A stretch of DNA of 36,679 bases. It comes from Chloroflexota bacterium. GTDB taxonomy: Bacteria > Chloroflexota > Anaerolineae > Anaerolineales > Anaerolineaceae. The notes beneath the pieces were generated by a model, which was not told the origin of the DNA, ran no database searches, and saw only the letters and a list, made by a program, of their open reading frames with translations. The translations under genes and the position numbers were made by a program. This document shows positions 16,397-25,064 of the stretch, one piece after another. Where the stretch lies: positions 1 to 36,679 of the forward strand of contig JAEYTI010000140.1 in the NCBI GenBank assembly GCA_023434145.1, in the 5' to 3' direction. Each line of letters starts with the position of its first letter. Position 1 is the stretch's first letter.

Positions 16397-19126
16397 ATGC
16401 TGAAAAAGTCTTTCATCATCAACGGAGTCAGCAAGACGTTGATCATTGATCCTGAAGCGAGCCTGGCAGATGTTCTGCGCAAGCAGTTACTCCTGACCGG
16501 CACGAAAGTATCGTGCAATGATGGGCACTGCGGCGCGTGTTCTGTCATTGTCAATGACAAACTCACCTTAGCCTGCGTGACCAAGATGAGCCGTGTTCCA
16601 GAAGGCGCGTCTATCCTGACGGTTGAGGGGATTGGCACACCGGAGAAGATGCACCCAATTCAGCTTGCGTTCGCTGTGCATGGGGCAGCGCAGTGCGGTT
16701 TCTGCACGCCCGGCATGGTTGTTTCGGCGTACGCGCTGCTGAAGAAGAACTCAAGCCCCACCCGCGAAGAGGTGCGCACCTGGCTGACCCAGCATCACAA
16801 TGCCTGCCGCTGCACCGGGTACAAGCAGATTGTGGATGGCATTATGGATGCCGCGGCCGTGATGCGGGGCGAGAAACCGGTGGAAGATCTGCAGTATAAG
16901 CTGCCGGCTGATGGAAAGATCTGGGGCGGCAGTTATCCGCGCCCGACCGCGACTGCCAAGGTAACCGGAACAATCGACTTTGGGCAGGATCTTGGCCTCA
17001 AGATGCCCGCCGGTACGTTGCAGCTGGCGCTGGTGCAGGCCAAAGTCTCGCATGCCAATATTCTTTCGATCGACACCTCCGAAGCGGAGAAGATGCCCGG
17101 CGTCTATAAGGTCATCACCCATAAGGACGTTAAGGGCAAGAACCGCATCACTGGTCTGATCACCTTCCCGACCAATAAAGGTGATGGCTGGGACCGCCCG
17201 ATCCTATGCGATACGAAGGTGTTCCAGTATGGCGATGCCATTGCGATCGTGGCTGCCGATACGATTGAAGCCGCCAAAGCTGCCGCTGAGAAGGTCAAGG
17301 TGGAGCTGGAAGAACTGCCGGCGTATATGAGCGCCCCAGCAGCGATGGCGGATGATGCCATTGAAATTCACCCTGGCACGCCCAACGTCTACTTTGAGCA
17401 GAAAGTTGCCAAGGGACCCGACACCAAACCGATCATGGAAGTGGCCCCCTATGTGGTGGAAGACAGCTTCTACCTGCAGCGCCAGCCACACCTGACCATC
17501 GAGTCGGACATAGGCTTTGCTTACTACGATGAGAATGATGTCCTGACGATCCATTCCAAGAGCATTGGCCTGTACCTGCACCTGTTCATGATTGCCCCCG
17601 GGCTGGGCATTGACCCCTCCAAGCTGCGCCTGGTGCAGAACCCGGCCGGTGGCACATTCGGCTACAAGTTCAGCCCTACAATGGAAGCGCTGCTCGGCGT
17701 GGCCTGCATGGCAACCAGGCGCCCAGTTTATCTGGAATACGATTACCAGCAGTACATGCAGTACACCGGCAAGCGTTCGCCCTTCTTTATTGACATCAAA
17801 ATGGCTGCCGACAAAGACGGGAAAATCGTGGCAATGGAACATGATTTCATCGTCGATCATGGCCCATACTCCGAGTTTGGCGATCTGCTGACCCTGCGCG
17901 GCGCGCAGTATATCGGATCTGGTTATAACATCCCCAGCATCCGCGGGCGGGGCCGCACGGTTTGCACCAATCATGTTTGGGGTTCGGCTTTCCGCGCGTA
18001 CGGCTCGCCGCAGTCCTTCCTGGCGTCCGAAAGCCTGGTGGACGAGCTTGCAGAAAAAATTGGCATGGATCCGCTGGAATTCCGCTACATCAACGTTTAC
18101 CGCCCCGGCTCAACCACCCCCACCGGCCAGGACCCCGAGGTGTACAGCCTGCCAGAAATGCTGGAGAAGCTGCGCCCGCTCTACAAGGAAGCCAAAGAGA
18201 AGGCCGCTCGCGAATCGACACCGGAGAACAAGAAGGGCGTGGGCATCACCATTGGCCTGTATGGCTGCGGCCTGGACGGACAGGACAGCTCTGAAGTGCT
18301 CATTGAGAAGACCAAAGAAGGCGTTACTGTCTATGCCACATGGCAGGATCACGGCCAGGGCGCGGATATGGGTACGCTCGGCACCGCGCACGAAGCCCTG
18401 CGCCCGCTGGGACTGGCCCCCGACCAGATTAAGCTGATGCTGAATGACACCGGCACGGCCCCCAACTCAGGGCCTTCTGGTGGCAGCCGCAGCCAGCTCA
18501 TGATCGGCAACGCAATCGTCAACGGCTGCGAGCAGCTCATTGCGGCGATGCGTAAGGCGGATGGCGGCTTCTACACGTACGAGGAAATGGTCGCCAACAA
18601 GATCCCGCTGAAATACACGGGCAAGTGGACCGCTTCGATGAATTCGAACTGCGATGAGAACGGTCAGGGCAAGCCCTTCGCGACCTATATGTACGGCGCC
18701 TTCATGGCGGAAGTTAACGTCAACACCCGCACCGGCAAGACCACGGTTGAGGGCATGACGGTGATGGCCGACATCGGCAAGATCAACAACAAGCTGGTTG
18801 TCGATGGGCAAATCTACGGCGGCGTGGCCCAGGGCATTGGCCTGGCGCTTTCGGAAGACTTCGAAGATATTCAGAAGCACAGCACCATGCTTGGCGCAGG
18901 CATCCCCTATGCCAAGGATGTTCCGGATAAGTTCAATATCCACTACTTCGAGTACCCGCGCGAGGTTGGCCCATTCGGCGCCTCGGGCGTGGGCGAGCTT
19001 CCACTCACGTCACCGCACGTCGCGATCATCAATGCCATTTACAACGCAACCGGTGTTCGTATCCGCCACCTGCCGGCCTACCCTGATAAGGTGCTGGCTG
19101 GTCTGAAAACGTTGGAGCCTGCATAG
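16397..19126 (+). CDS. mop: Mop-type molybdenum aldehyde oxidoreductase, module 1
   Basis: The 909-residue xanthine-oxidase-family enzyme has two N-terminal [2Fe-2S] domains (C40, C45, C48, C60 and C100, C103, C137, C139) and the large molybdopterin-cytosine-dinucleotide domains, without an FAD domain. Cysteine positions equal those known for Desulfovibrio gigas aldehyde oxidoreductase (907 residues). NPAGGTFGYKFSPT and the active-site glutamate E867 in GVGELPLTSPH also correspond (E869 in D. gigas). It should oxidise aldehydes with water to acids, passing electrons to an external partner, here most likely the next gene's product. GGAGG precedes the ATG. No signal peptide, so cytoplasmic. Molybdenum is expected from the family; tungsten is not excluded. 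Confidence 0.95.
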   Translation: MLKKSFIINGVSKTLIIDPEASLADVLRKQLLLTGTKVSCNDGHCGACSVIVNDKLTLACVTKMSRVPEGASILTVEGIGTPEKMHPIQLAFAVHGAAQCGFCTPGMVVSAYALLKKNSSPTREEVRTWLTQHHNACRCTGYKQIVDGIMDAAAVMRGEKPVEDLQYKLPADGKIWGGSYPRPTATAKVTGTIDFGQDLGLKMPAGTLQLALVQAKVSHANILSIDTSEAEKMPGVYKVITHKDVKGKNRITGLITFPTNKGDGWDRPILCDTKVFQYGDAIAIVAADTIEAAKAAAEKVKVELEELPAYMSAPAAMADDAIEIHPGTPNVYFEQKVAKGPDTKPIMEVAPYVVEDSFYLQRQPHLTIESDIGFAYYDENDVLTIHSKSIGLYLHLFMIAPGLGIDPSKLRLVQNPAGGTFGYKFSPTMEALLGVACMATRRPVYLEYDYQQYMQYTGKRSPFFIDIKMAADKDGKIVAMEHDFIVDHGPYSEFGDLLTLRGAQYIGSGYNIPSIRGRGRTVCTNHVWGSAFRAYGSPQSFLASESLVDELAEKIGMDPLEFRYINVYRPGSTTPTGQDPEVYSLPEMLEKLRPLYKEAKEKAARESTPENKKGVGITIGLYGCGLDGQDSSEVLIEKTKEGVTVYATWQDHGQGADMGTLGTAHEALRPLGLAPDQIKLMLNDTGTAPNSGPSGGSRSQLMIGNAIVNGCEQLIAAMRKADGGFYTYEEMVANKIPLKYTGKWTASMNSNCDENGQGKPFATYMYGAFMAEVNVNTRTGKTTVEGMTVMADIGKINNKLVVDGQIYGGVAQGIGLALSEDFEDIQKHSTMLGAGIPYAKDVPDKFNIHYFEYPREVGPFGASGVGELPLTSPHVAIINAIYNATGVRIRHLPAYPDKVLAGLKTLEPA

Positions 19127-19140
19127 TCGTTCATAAAAAA

Positions 19141-19177
19141 CGGGCGCGCCCGCGTTCGCCGAGCGCGGACGCGCCCG
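19141..19177 (+). repeat. Strong intercistronic hairpin in module 1
   Basis: CGGGCGCG...CCGCG (19141-19154) pairs with CGCGG...CGCGCCCG (19164-19177) around a nine-base loop with one internal mismatch. It is 14 bases after the oxidoreductase stop, with no T-run after it. It could stabilise the upstream message or partly attenuate read-through into the flavoprotein gene. Module 2 has an unrelated hairpin in the same place. Confidence 0.65.
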
Positions 19178-19187
19178 AAACACCACG

Positions 19188-19254
19188 TTTTGCCACGGAG
19201 ATCACGATTTGCACGAAGCGAACATTCGTGTCATTTGTGGTATCTGTGGCAAAA
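19188..19254. repeat. 67-base imperfect inverted repeat (REP/MITE-like)
   Basis: Outer arms TTTTGCCAC (19188-19196) and GTGGCAAAA (19246-19254) enclose further pairing AGAT/ATCT and CACGAA/TTCGTG, so almost the whole unit folds on itself. The text (CCACGGAG, CACGAAG, TTCGTGTCATTTGTGG) resembles dispersed non-coding repeats common in many bacterial genomes. It sits between oxidoreductase and flavoprotein genes and is absent from the matching place in module 2. Confidence 0.65.
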
Positions 19255-19297
19255 TAGGTTTACAACGGTTGGTGGAATATATCAGGAAAGCCAAATA

Positions 19298-21670
19298 ATG
19301 GATCAAAAAGAACTGCGCGAACAGGAAAACCGCTGCATTCAGGAACAGCCCCCAGCCTGTACCGCAGCCTGCCCGGTGCATGTCGATGCGCGCGGCATGA
19401 TCGCTGAAATTACCAGAGGCGATTTTTCTGCGGCGTTGAAACTGTACCGCAAAGCAGTCCCCTTTCCCGGCATTATCAGCCATATTTGCGATCAACCCTG
19501 CCAGGCGGTTTGCCTGCGCAAAGACCTGGGCGGCGCGATCGAAATTGCCGCTTTGGAGCGTGCCTGCCTGGAATTTGGCGGCGAAGGCGCGGAGCCTATC
19601 AAGACGCTGCCGCGCAAGGCGAAAAAAGTTGCCATCATTGGCGCAGGCATCAGCGGCTTGACGGTGGCTTTTGACCTGGCGCGTAAGGGCTGGGGTGTCG
19701 CCATTTATGAGGCCAGCGACCGCATCGGCGGTGGATTGTGGAAGACCCCCCCGGACCTCCTGCCGCGCGATGTGCTTCTGCAAGATCTGCAAGTGATTGA
19801 GGATCTAGACGTTGAAATAATCCTCAATACGGCTGTCGGTCGCAAAGGTGGTAATGGGCACAGCACCTTTTTGGCGCGCCTGTGCGAGGAATATGACGCG
19901 GTTTACCTCAGCATCGGGCCCAATGCCAGCGATATCCCTGATTTGAAACTGGATGAAACCGGGAAAGTGGTCGTAGACCCGCAGACGTACCAAACCTCAC
20001 AGAGCGGGGTGTTTGCCGGCGGGGATGTGCTGCGCATTTCGGTGAATTTCCCAGAACAGGAACTGCATCATTCCGCCATTCGATCCATCTCCGATGGCCG
20101 CCGCGCTGCCACTTCTATCGACCGGTTTCTCCAGCGCGTCTCGCTGACAGCATCACGGGCCAACGAGGGGCCCTACGAAACGCGCCTGTACACCAACACC
20201 AGCGGTATTACGCTCCAATCGCCATCAGCGGCGGACAGCCTGGTGACACACTACAGCCAGGAGCTGGCCGAGACCGAAGCAGCACGCTGTATACAATGCC
20301 AGTGCTTAGAATGCGTGAAGGCTTGTGAGTACCTCGCGCATTACAAAGGTTACCCGAAGCGATACATCCGCGAGATCTATAACAATCTCTCCATCGTGAT
20401 GGGAACGCGTTTCTCGAACCAGTTTATCAATACCTGTGCGGTCTGCGGGCTGTGCGGTGAGGTCTGCCCGACTGATGTGGATATGGGTGATATTTGCCAT
20501 AACGCGCGCGAGCAGATGGTCGAGCAGAAACGGATGCCCACTTCGGCGCACGATTTTGCCCTGCGTGATATGGCTTTTAGCAACGGTGAAAAATTTGCCC
20601 TGGCCCGCAACGCGCCCGGATTTGATACCAGCACCTATCTCTTTTTCCCAGGCTGCCAGTTGAGCGCCGACTCACCAGAATACGTGGAAAGGGCGTACCA
20701 GTTCCTTGGTGGCGCATTTCCCGATCAAGGCGTCGGTTTGATGCTGCGCTGCTGCGGCGCGCCTGCCGATTGGGCCGGGCGCAAGGATCTGTTTGCCGCC
20801 TCACAGGCCGAATTTTATGCCGAATACGAAAAGCTTGGGAAACCGAAACTGATCTTGGCTTGTTCAAGCTGCTACCAGATGTTCCAAACGTATTACCCGG
20901 AGGTTGAAATTCTATCCTTCTGGGAAGTGTTTGACCAGCATGGTCCGCAGCAGTTTGAGCGGCGGGTTTTCCATGCCCCGGTTGCCGTACATGATCCCTG
21001 CTCCACACGATATGAAGCGCATATTCAAGACGCGGTGCGCAATATCCTGCGAAAGATGGACTGCCCGGTCGAGGAGCTGCCGTTCAGCCGTGAAAAGACG
21101 GAGTGCTGCTCATATGGCGGCTTGATGTGGCTGGCAAACCGACCGGTCGCGGAGAAAGTAGTGCAGCGCAGGATCGCGGAGAGCCAGCGCGATTATGTTA
21201 CCTACTGCGCGATGTGCCGCGACTTTTTTGCCCGGCGCGGTAAACGAACGCAGCATCTACTCGATCTTATCTACGGCGCGGCTGGAGAAGATCACACCAC
21301 TGCCCCGCCGGTCGGTTTTTCACAGCGGCATGAGAACCGTGCCCGGCTGAAAGCAAAACTGCTCAACGAACGTTGGAGTGAGACCATGCCCGAACAACAA
21401 GACTTTGAGAACATACGCCTGATCCTGCCGGAAGCAGTGCAGCAGATGATCGAAGACCGGCTGATCCTCGTGGAGGATATCCAGAGGGTGATCGATTACG
21501 CCGAGCGAACCGGTAAACGTATGCACAACGCATCCACCGGGCATTACCTTGCCTATTACAAACCTACCAGCGTCACCTATTGGGTCGAATACACCCCTCA
21601 CGAAGGCGCTTTTCTGATCCACAAAGCCTACAGCCACCGCATGGAAATCGGGCTGGGAGGATCAAAATGA
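19298..21670 (+). CDS. FAD/iron-sulfur electron-transfer protein with two CCG motifs, module 1
   Basis: The 790-residue protein is of the type annotated as pyridine nucleotide-disulfide oxidoreductase/dicluster-binding protein. Order: GltD-like N-terminal cysteine domain (C13, C21, C25, C64, C68, C72); FAD fold with IIGAGISG (113-120) and GVFAGGD; two ferredoxin-like cysteine groups (CIQCQCLECVKAC and CAVCGLCGEVCP); then two HdrB/HdrD-like CCG motifs, C-x31-CC-x35-CxxC and C-x34-CC-x32-CxxC. The tail contains TGHY, TYWVEY and AYSHRM. The NADPH-binding domain that GltD carries between IGGGLW and VFAGGD is missing (only about 95 residues). It should take electrons from the oxidoreductase; the final acceptor is unknown. 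The ATG at 19298 is chosen over an upstream frame start at 19190 because homology to module 2 begins there and AGGAAAG precedes it. Confidence 0.9.
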   Translation: MDQKELREQENRCIQEQPPACTAACPVHVDARGMIAEITRGDFSAALKLYRKAVPFPGIISHICDQPCQAVCLRKDLGGAIEIAALERACLEFGGEGAEPIKTLPRKAKKVAIIGAGISGLTVAFDLARKGWGVAIYEASDRIGGGLWKTPPDLLPRDVLLQDLQVIEDLDVEIILNTAVGRKGGNGHSTFLARLCEEYDAVYLSIGPNASDIPDLKLDETGKVVVDPQTYQTSQSGVFAGGDVLRISVNFPEQELHHSAIRSISDGRRAATSIDRFLQRVSLTASRANEGPYETRLYTNTSGITLQSPSAADSLVTHYSQELAETEAARCIQCQCLECVKACEYLAHYKGYPKRYIREIYNNLSIVMGTRFSNQFINTCAVCGLCGEVCPTDVDMGDICHNAREQMVEQKRMPTSAHDFALRDMAFSNGEKFALARNAPGFDTSTYLFFPGCQLSADSPEYVERAYQFLGGAFPDQGVGLMLRCCGAPADWAGRKDLFAASQAEFYAEYEKLGKPKLILACSSCYQMFQTYYPEVEILSFWEVFDQHGPQQFERRVFHAPVAVHDPCSTRYEAHIQDAVRNILRKMDCPVEELPFSREKTECCSYGGLMWLANRPVAEKVVQRRIAESQRDYVTYCAMCRDFFARRGKRTQHLLDLIYGAAGEDHTTAPPVGFSQRHENRARLKAKLLNERWSETMPEQQDFENIRLILPEAVQQMIEDRLILVEDIQRVIDYAERTGKRMHNASTGHYLAYYKPTSVTYWVEYTPHEGAFLIHKAYSHRMEIGLGGSK

Positions 21671-21879
21671 GCCAGTATGTTGACCTCTCCGCCTATGAGG
21701 GATGGACCTGCGCCGACTGCGGACAGCCGCTCCAGCCGGGCAAGGTAGATATCGCTTACATGGGCAGCTCTTTCCAGGTGGAACTGCTCCGGTGCCCAAA
21801 CTGCGGTTTGGTGCTCATCCCAGAGGAGCTGGCACTGGGCAAAATGGCCGAAGTGGAAAAAGCGTTGGAAGATAAGTAG
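21667..21879 (+). CDS. Zinc-ribbon-like small redox protein (DVU_1557 type)
   Basis: The 70-residue protein has two CxxC knuckles, WTCADCGQPL and LRCPNCGLVLIP, expected to bind one zinc or iron. The start ATG overlaps the preceding TGA (ATGA), so it is translationally coupled to the flavoprotein gene. Size, motif order and position match the small redox protein of the Desulfovibrio DVU_155x cassette as I recall it. Possible roles are electron shuttling or handling of a sulfur or metal intermediate, but none is proven. The C-terminal half is helical (MAEVEKALEDK). Confidence 0.85.
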   Translation: MSQYVDLSAYEGWTCADCGQPLQPGKVDIAYMGSSFQVELLRCPNCGLVLIPEELALGKMAEVEKALEDK

Positions 21880-21927
21880 AGTCACTTTTTGATTGACCAG
21901 GATTTGATAATCAACGGCGAGGTGCGA

Positions 21928-22371
21928 ATGGAAGACATGGAGCGCATGAGATCATTGAAGCAGCAGGGTTTCTACTGTAGCCAGATCCTTTTAAGCATGG
22001 GACTGGAAATGCAGGGAAAATCCAATCCTGAACTGATCCGCGCCGTACACGGTCTGGCTGGTGGGTTGGGGTTCACAGGCGAACTATGCGGCGCACTATC
22101 CGGCGGCGCTACGTTGCTCGGGCTGTACGCGGGCAAAGGGACACCAGAGCAGGAGGAAGATCCGCGCTTGCTTTTTATGATCGAGGATCTTGTCAAATGG
22201 TTCAAAGCGGAATATGGCGAGCAGTTCGGCGGCATCCGCTGTGAAGAAATTATCGCGGGAGACAGCCAGAACACGACGCGGCGCTGCCCGGTAATGGTGA
22301 TTGGGGTGTTCCAGAAGGTCAAAGAGCTGCTGGTGGAAAATGGCTACGATCTTTCGGGGCTGGAAGAATGA
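21928..22371 (+). CDS. C_GCAxxG_C_C family protein (DVU_1555 type)
   Basis: The 147-residue protein has the spaced cysteines of this family: C in GFYCSQILL, C in ELCGALSGG (the GCAxxG element), C in GIRCEEI and C in RRCPVMV. They probably form a metal or cluster site, and several family members belong to redox operons. The ATG at 21928 (GAGGTG just upstream) is preferred to the TTG at 21889, which would add 13 unremarkable residues. The ORF ends inside the start of the radical SAM gene (ATGA overlap), so expression is coupled. Its function in the cassette is unknown. Confidence 0.87.
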   Translation: MEDMERMRSLKQQGFYCSQILLSMGLEMQGKSNPELIRAVHGLAGGLGFTGELCGALSGGATLLGLYAGKGTPEQEEDPRLLFMIEDLVKWFKAEYGEQFGGIRCEEIIAGDSQNTTRRCPVMVIGVFQKVKELLVENGYDLSGLEE

Positions 22372-23732
22372 GGGAGATTCTTTCGCGAACCGAGAGTGTC
22401 TGCCCTGAATGCCTTGCTCGCATCCCCGCGGACCGCGTGTCGGATGGCGCGGATATTTTCCTGGAGAAAACCTGCCCGGAACACGGCGCCTTCCGCACGG
22501 TTCTCTGGCGTGGGAAACCGTACTATGCTCTATGGGCGCGGCCAAAGATCCCATCCTTTCCACAAAATCCCTTCACAGAGGTCAGGGACGGCTGTCCGTA
22601 TGACTGCGGCCTGTGCGGTGATCACCGCCAGCACACCTGCTCGGTGCTTCTCGAGGTAACCCAACGCTGCGATCTGCGCTGTCCGGTATGTTTTGCTGAC
22701 GCTGGAAAATCCAGTGCGGATGATTGGACACTGTCTGAAGTATCTGCATGGTACGACCGGCTGCTGGCTTGCGGCGGGCCATTTAACATTCAATTCTCGG
22801 GAGGCGAGCCCTGCCTGCGCGATGATCTGCCCGAAATGATCCGCTTGGGGCGCGCGAAAGGGTTCTCCTTCTTTCAGGTGAATACCAACGGACTGCGCAT
22901 AGCCTGCGAGCCTGCCTACCTGGCGAAGCTCAAGGATGCGGGACTTACCACCGTGTTCTTACAGTTCGATGGCACAAACGATGCTATTTACAGGCAGATC
23001 CGCGGGCGGGATCTATTGGAGCAGAAGCTGCAGGCGCTGGCAAACTGCGTAGAGCAGGGCGTTGGCGTGGTGCTGGTGCCCACGTTGATCCCTGGGATCA
23101 ACACCGGCGATATCGGGAACATCATCCGCCTGGCGCTGGCCAATATGCCGGCTGCTCGCGGCGTGCATTTTCAGCCGGTCAGCTACTTTGGACGGTATCC
23201 AGCTGGTCTGGACCAAGAAGCGCGGATCACCCTGCCAGAGGTCATCCGGGAAATTGAAACGCAAACGGGCGGTATGATGCCTGCCGAATCATTTTGCCCG
23301 CCGGGCTGTGAAAACGCGTTGTGCTCATTCCACGCGAATTTTGTGCTCATGCCAAACGGCGTGCTGAAACCCTTATCTCATTTCCAAGAAACAACCTGCG
23401 GCTGCAAACCGATCATTGCCGCGGAAGGCGCAGCACGGGCACGCAAGTTCGTGTCTGCCAATTGGGCGAATCCTGGATCCGCTCCTCAAACGTCGATCTT
23501 TCACCAGAGACCCAGTCTGGACGATTTGGATTTCTTCCTGGAACGGAAACGCACGTACACCTTCTGTATCTCGGGAATGGCGTTCCAGGATGCCTGGAAC
23601 CTCGACCTGGAACGCTTGCGGGACTGCTGTATCCACGTGGCCAGCCCGGATGGCAGGCTGGTTCCGTTCTGTGCATATAATCTGACGGACCGGCAGGGGC
23701 GGTCGATTTACCGGAACCACCAGGCGGGGTAG
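22368..23732 (+). CDS. Radical SAM protein of the TrsS / MJ0619-Tes-like type
   Basis: The 454-residue protein has an N-terminal rubredoxin-like knuckle (CPECL at 12, CPEHG at 36), then GCPYDCGLCGDH, the radical SAM cluster motif C101-x3-C105-x2-C108 (CDLRCPVCF), and the SAM-binding SGGEP. A C-terminal cysteine-rich part ends FCISGMAFQDAWNLDLERLRDCCIH. The outline is that of the MJ0619 group that includes tetraether lipid synthase Tes and, in the aldehyde oxidoreductase cassette, TrsS. Some TrsS proteins are reported to be selenoproteins; here the comparable cysteine-rich site (PPGCENALCSFH) has only Cys codons and no in-frame TGA. The substrate is unknown; cofactor or protein modification for the oxidoreductase is plausible. 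It overlaps the previous gene by four bases. Confidence 0.87.
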   Translation: MREILSRTESVCPECLARIPADRVSDGADIFLEKTCPEHGAFRTVLWRGKPYYALWARPKIPSFPQNPFTEVRDGCPYDCGLCGDHRQHTCSVLLEVTQRCDLRCPVCFADAGKSSADDWTLSEVSAWYDRLLACGGPFNIQFSGGEPCLRDDLPEMIRLGRAKGFSFFQVNTNGLRIACEPAYLAKLKDAGLTTVFLQFDGTNDAIYRQIRGRDLLEQKLQALANCVEQGVGVVLVPTLIPGINTGDIGNIIRLALANMPAARGVHFQPVSYFGRYPAGLDQEARITLPEVIREIETQTGGMMPAESFCPPGCENALCSFHANFVLMPNGVLKPLSHFQETTCGCKPIIAAEGAARARKFVSANWANPGSAPQTSIFHQRPSLDDLDFFLERKRTYTFCISGMAFQDAWNLDLERLRDCCIHVASPDGRLVPFCAYNLTDRQGRSIYRNHQAG

Positions 23733-23733
23733 C

Positions 23734-25035
23734 ATGCGAATCACACCGCTTGATGATTGGATTCGCCAGAAGATTGGGGCAAGCCAGCCAAACTTCACCC
23801 GGCAGGCGCTTGAAGATTGGCAACTCTCCCGCTTGAATGAAACACTGGCGCTCGCGCGGGTCAGAAGTCCCTTCTACCGCAGGCTGTTTGCCGGGATGCC
23901 CGAAATCCTTCACAGCGTTCAAGACTTGCGCCAGTACCCATTCACAACACCCGAAGATGTCCGCCGCAGCCCACTCCTGTTTGTGTGTGTTTCACAGGGC
24001 GAGATCCAGCGGGTGGTGACCCTGCAAACTTCCGGAACCACTGGCCTGCCCAAGCGCTTCTTTTTCACCGCGGAGGACCAGGCACTTACGGTTGACTTCT
24101 TCGGCGTGGGCATGTCTACGCTGACCCGGCCCGGCGACCGGGTGCTCATTCTGCTGCCCGGAGAACTTCCCGGCAGTGTTGGTGATCTTCTCCGCCTGGG
24201 GCTGCTGGGGAAAGGCAGGGAACCCATCCCCTATGGCCCTGTTCGTGATCCGTTCCATGCCCTGGATGTGATCCATGAGAAGAAAGCTGACTGCCTGGTT
24301 GGATCGCCTACCCAGGTGCTTGGCCTGGCACGCCGCTGGCAGCCTGGCCGGCATAAACCACGAACCGTGCTGCTTTCCACCGATTACGTCCCCAAAGCAA
24401 TCGTTGATGCGCTAAAAGAGATTTGGGGCTGCGAGGCGTTCAACCACTACGGCGCGACGGAAATGGGTCTGGGAGGTGGGGTAGAGTGTGAGGCCCATGC
24501 CGGATACCATTTACGCGAAGCGGATCTGTATTTTGAGATCGTCGATCCGAGCACTGGTGCACCTGTCGAGGATGGAGTGTATGGTGAAGTCGTGGTTAGC
24601 ACGCTCACTCGCCAAGGCATGCCGCTTATCCGCTACCGAATGGGGGATCGCAGCCGGTACCTGAACGGTGTTTGTTCCTGCGGGACCATTCTAAAGCGGT
24701 TGGAAACGATCAGCGGGCGGTATGAGGGTTTTGTACCGGTCGAAGGTGCGCTGCTGCGCCTGCCCGATCTCGATGAAGCATTATTCCCTATCCCAGGCTT
24801 GTTGAATTTCACTGTCAACATCAGAGGAGATGAAAAGAAGGCATTCATTGATCTCGAAACGCAGATGCTTACGGATGAAGATGCCGCGGGCCTGGTGGAG
24901 CAAGCGCTTTGCGTAATCCCCGGCAGAAAGGACATGAATTTTGTTATCCGCTGCCGGCATGCCCCTGATGAAACGGGCAGCCTGCGCAAGCGAGTGATTG
25001 TTGACCATAGAGGGGCGGTGCTTCCGGTCGAGTAA
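23734..25035 (+). CDS. Phenylacetate-CoA-ligase-like adenylating enzyme (DVU_1553 type)
   Basis: The 433-residue member of the PaaK-like AMP-binding family has LQTSGTTGLPKR (98-109), HYGATEMGLGGG, a cysteine pair in GVCSCGTILKR, IRYRMGDRSRY and a C-terminal lid ending in GSLRKRVIVDH. It adenylates a carboxylate, normally to make an acyl-CoA. In the related Desulfovibrio cassette an equivalent gene accompanies the Mop oxidoreductase. It could activate the acid made by aldehyde oxidation or a cofactor precursor. It begins one base after the radical SAM stop, so it is in the same operon. The substrate is not predictable by eye. Confidence 0.87.
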   Translation: MRITPLDDWIRQKIGASQPNFTRQALEDWQLSRLNETLALARVRSPFYRRLFAGMPEILHSVQDLRQYPFTTPEDVRRSPLLFVCVSQGEIQRVVTLQTSGTTGLPKRFFFTAEDQALTVDFFGVGMSTLTRPGDRVLILLPGELPGSVGDLLRLGLLGKGREPIPYGPVRDPFHALDVIHEKKADCLVGSPTQVLGLARRWQPGRHKPRTVLLSTDYVPKAIVDALKEIWGCEAFNHYGATEMGLGGGVECEAHAGYHLREADLYFEIVDPSTGAPVEDGVYGEVVVSTLTRQGMPLIRYRMGDRSRYLNGVCSCGTILKRLETISGRYEGFVPVEGALLRLPDLDEALFPIPGLLNFTVNIRGDEKKAFIDLETQMLTDEDAAGLVEQALCVIPGRKDMNFVIRCRHAPDETGSLRKRVIVDHRGAVLPVE

Positions 25036-25064
25036 GTCGGTTGCGATAGACGTAGGAGACTATT

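Noticed and set aside
17204..17974. Open frame of 256 codons on the minus strand
   Set aside because: Antisense shadow inside the module 1 oxidoreductase.
22368..23732. Selenocysteine in the radical SAM protein
   Set aside because: The frame has no internal TGA and the likely site is a normal Cys codon.
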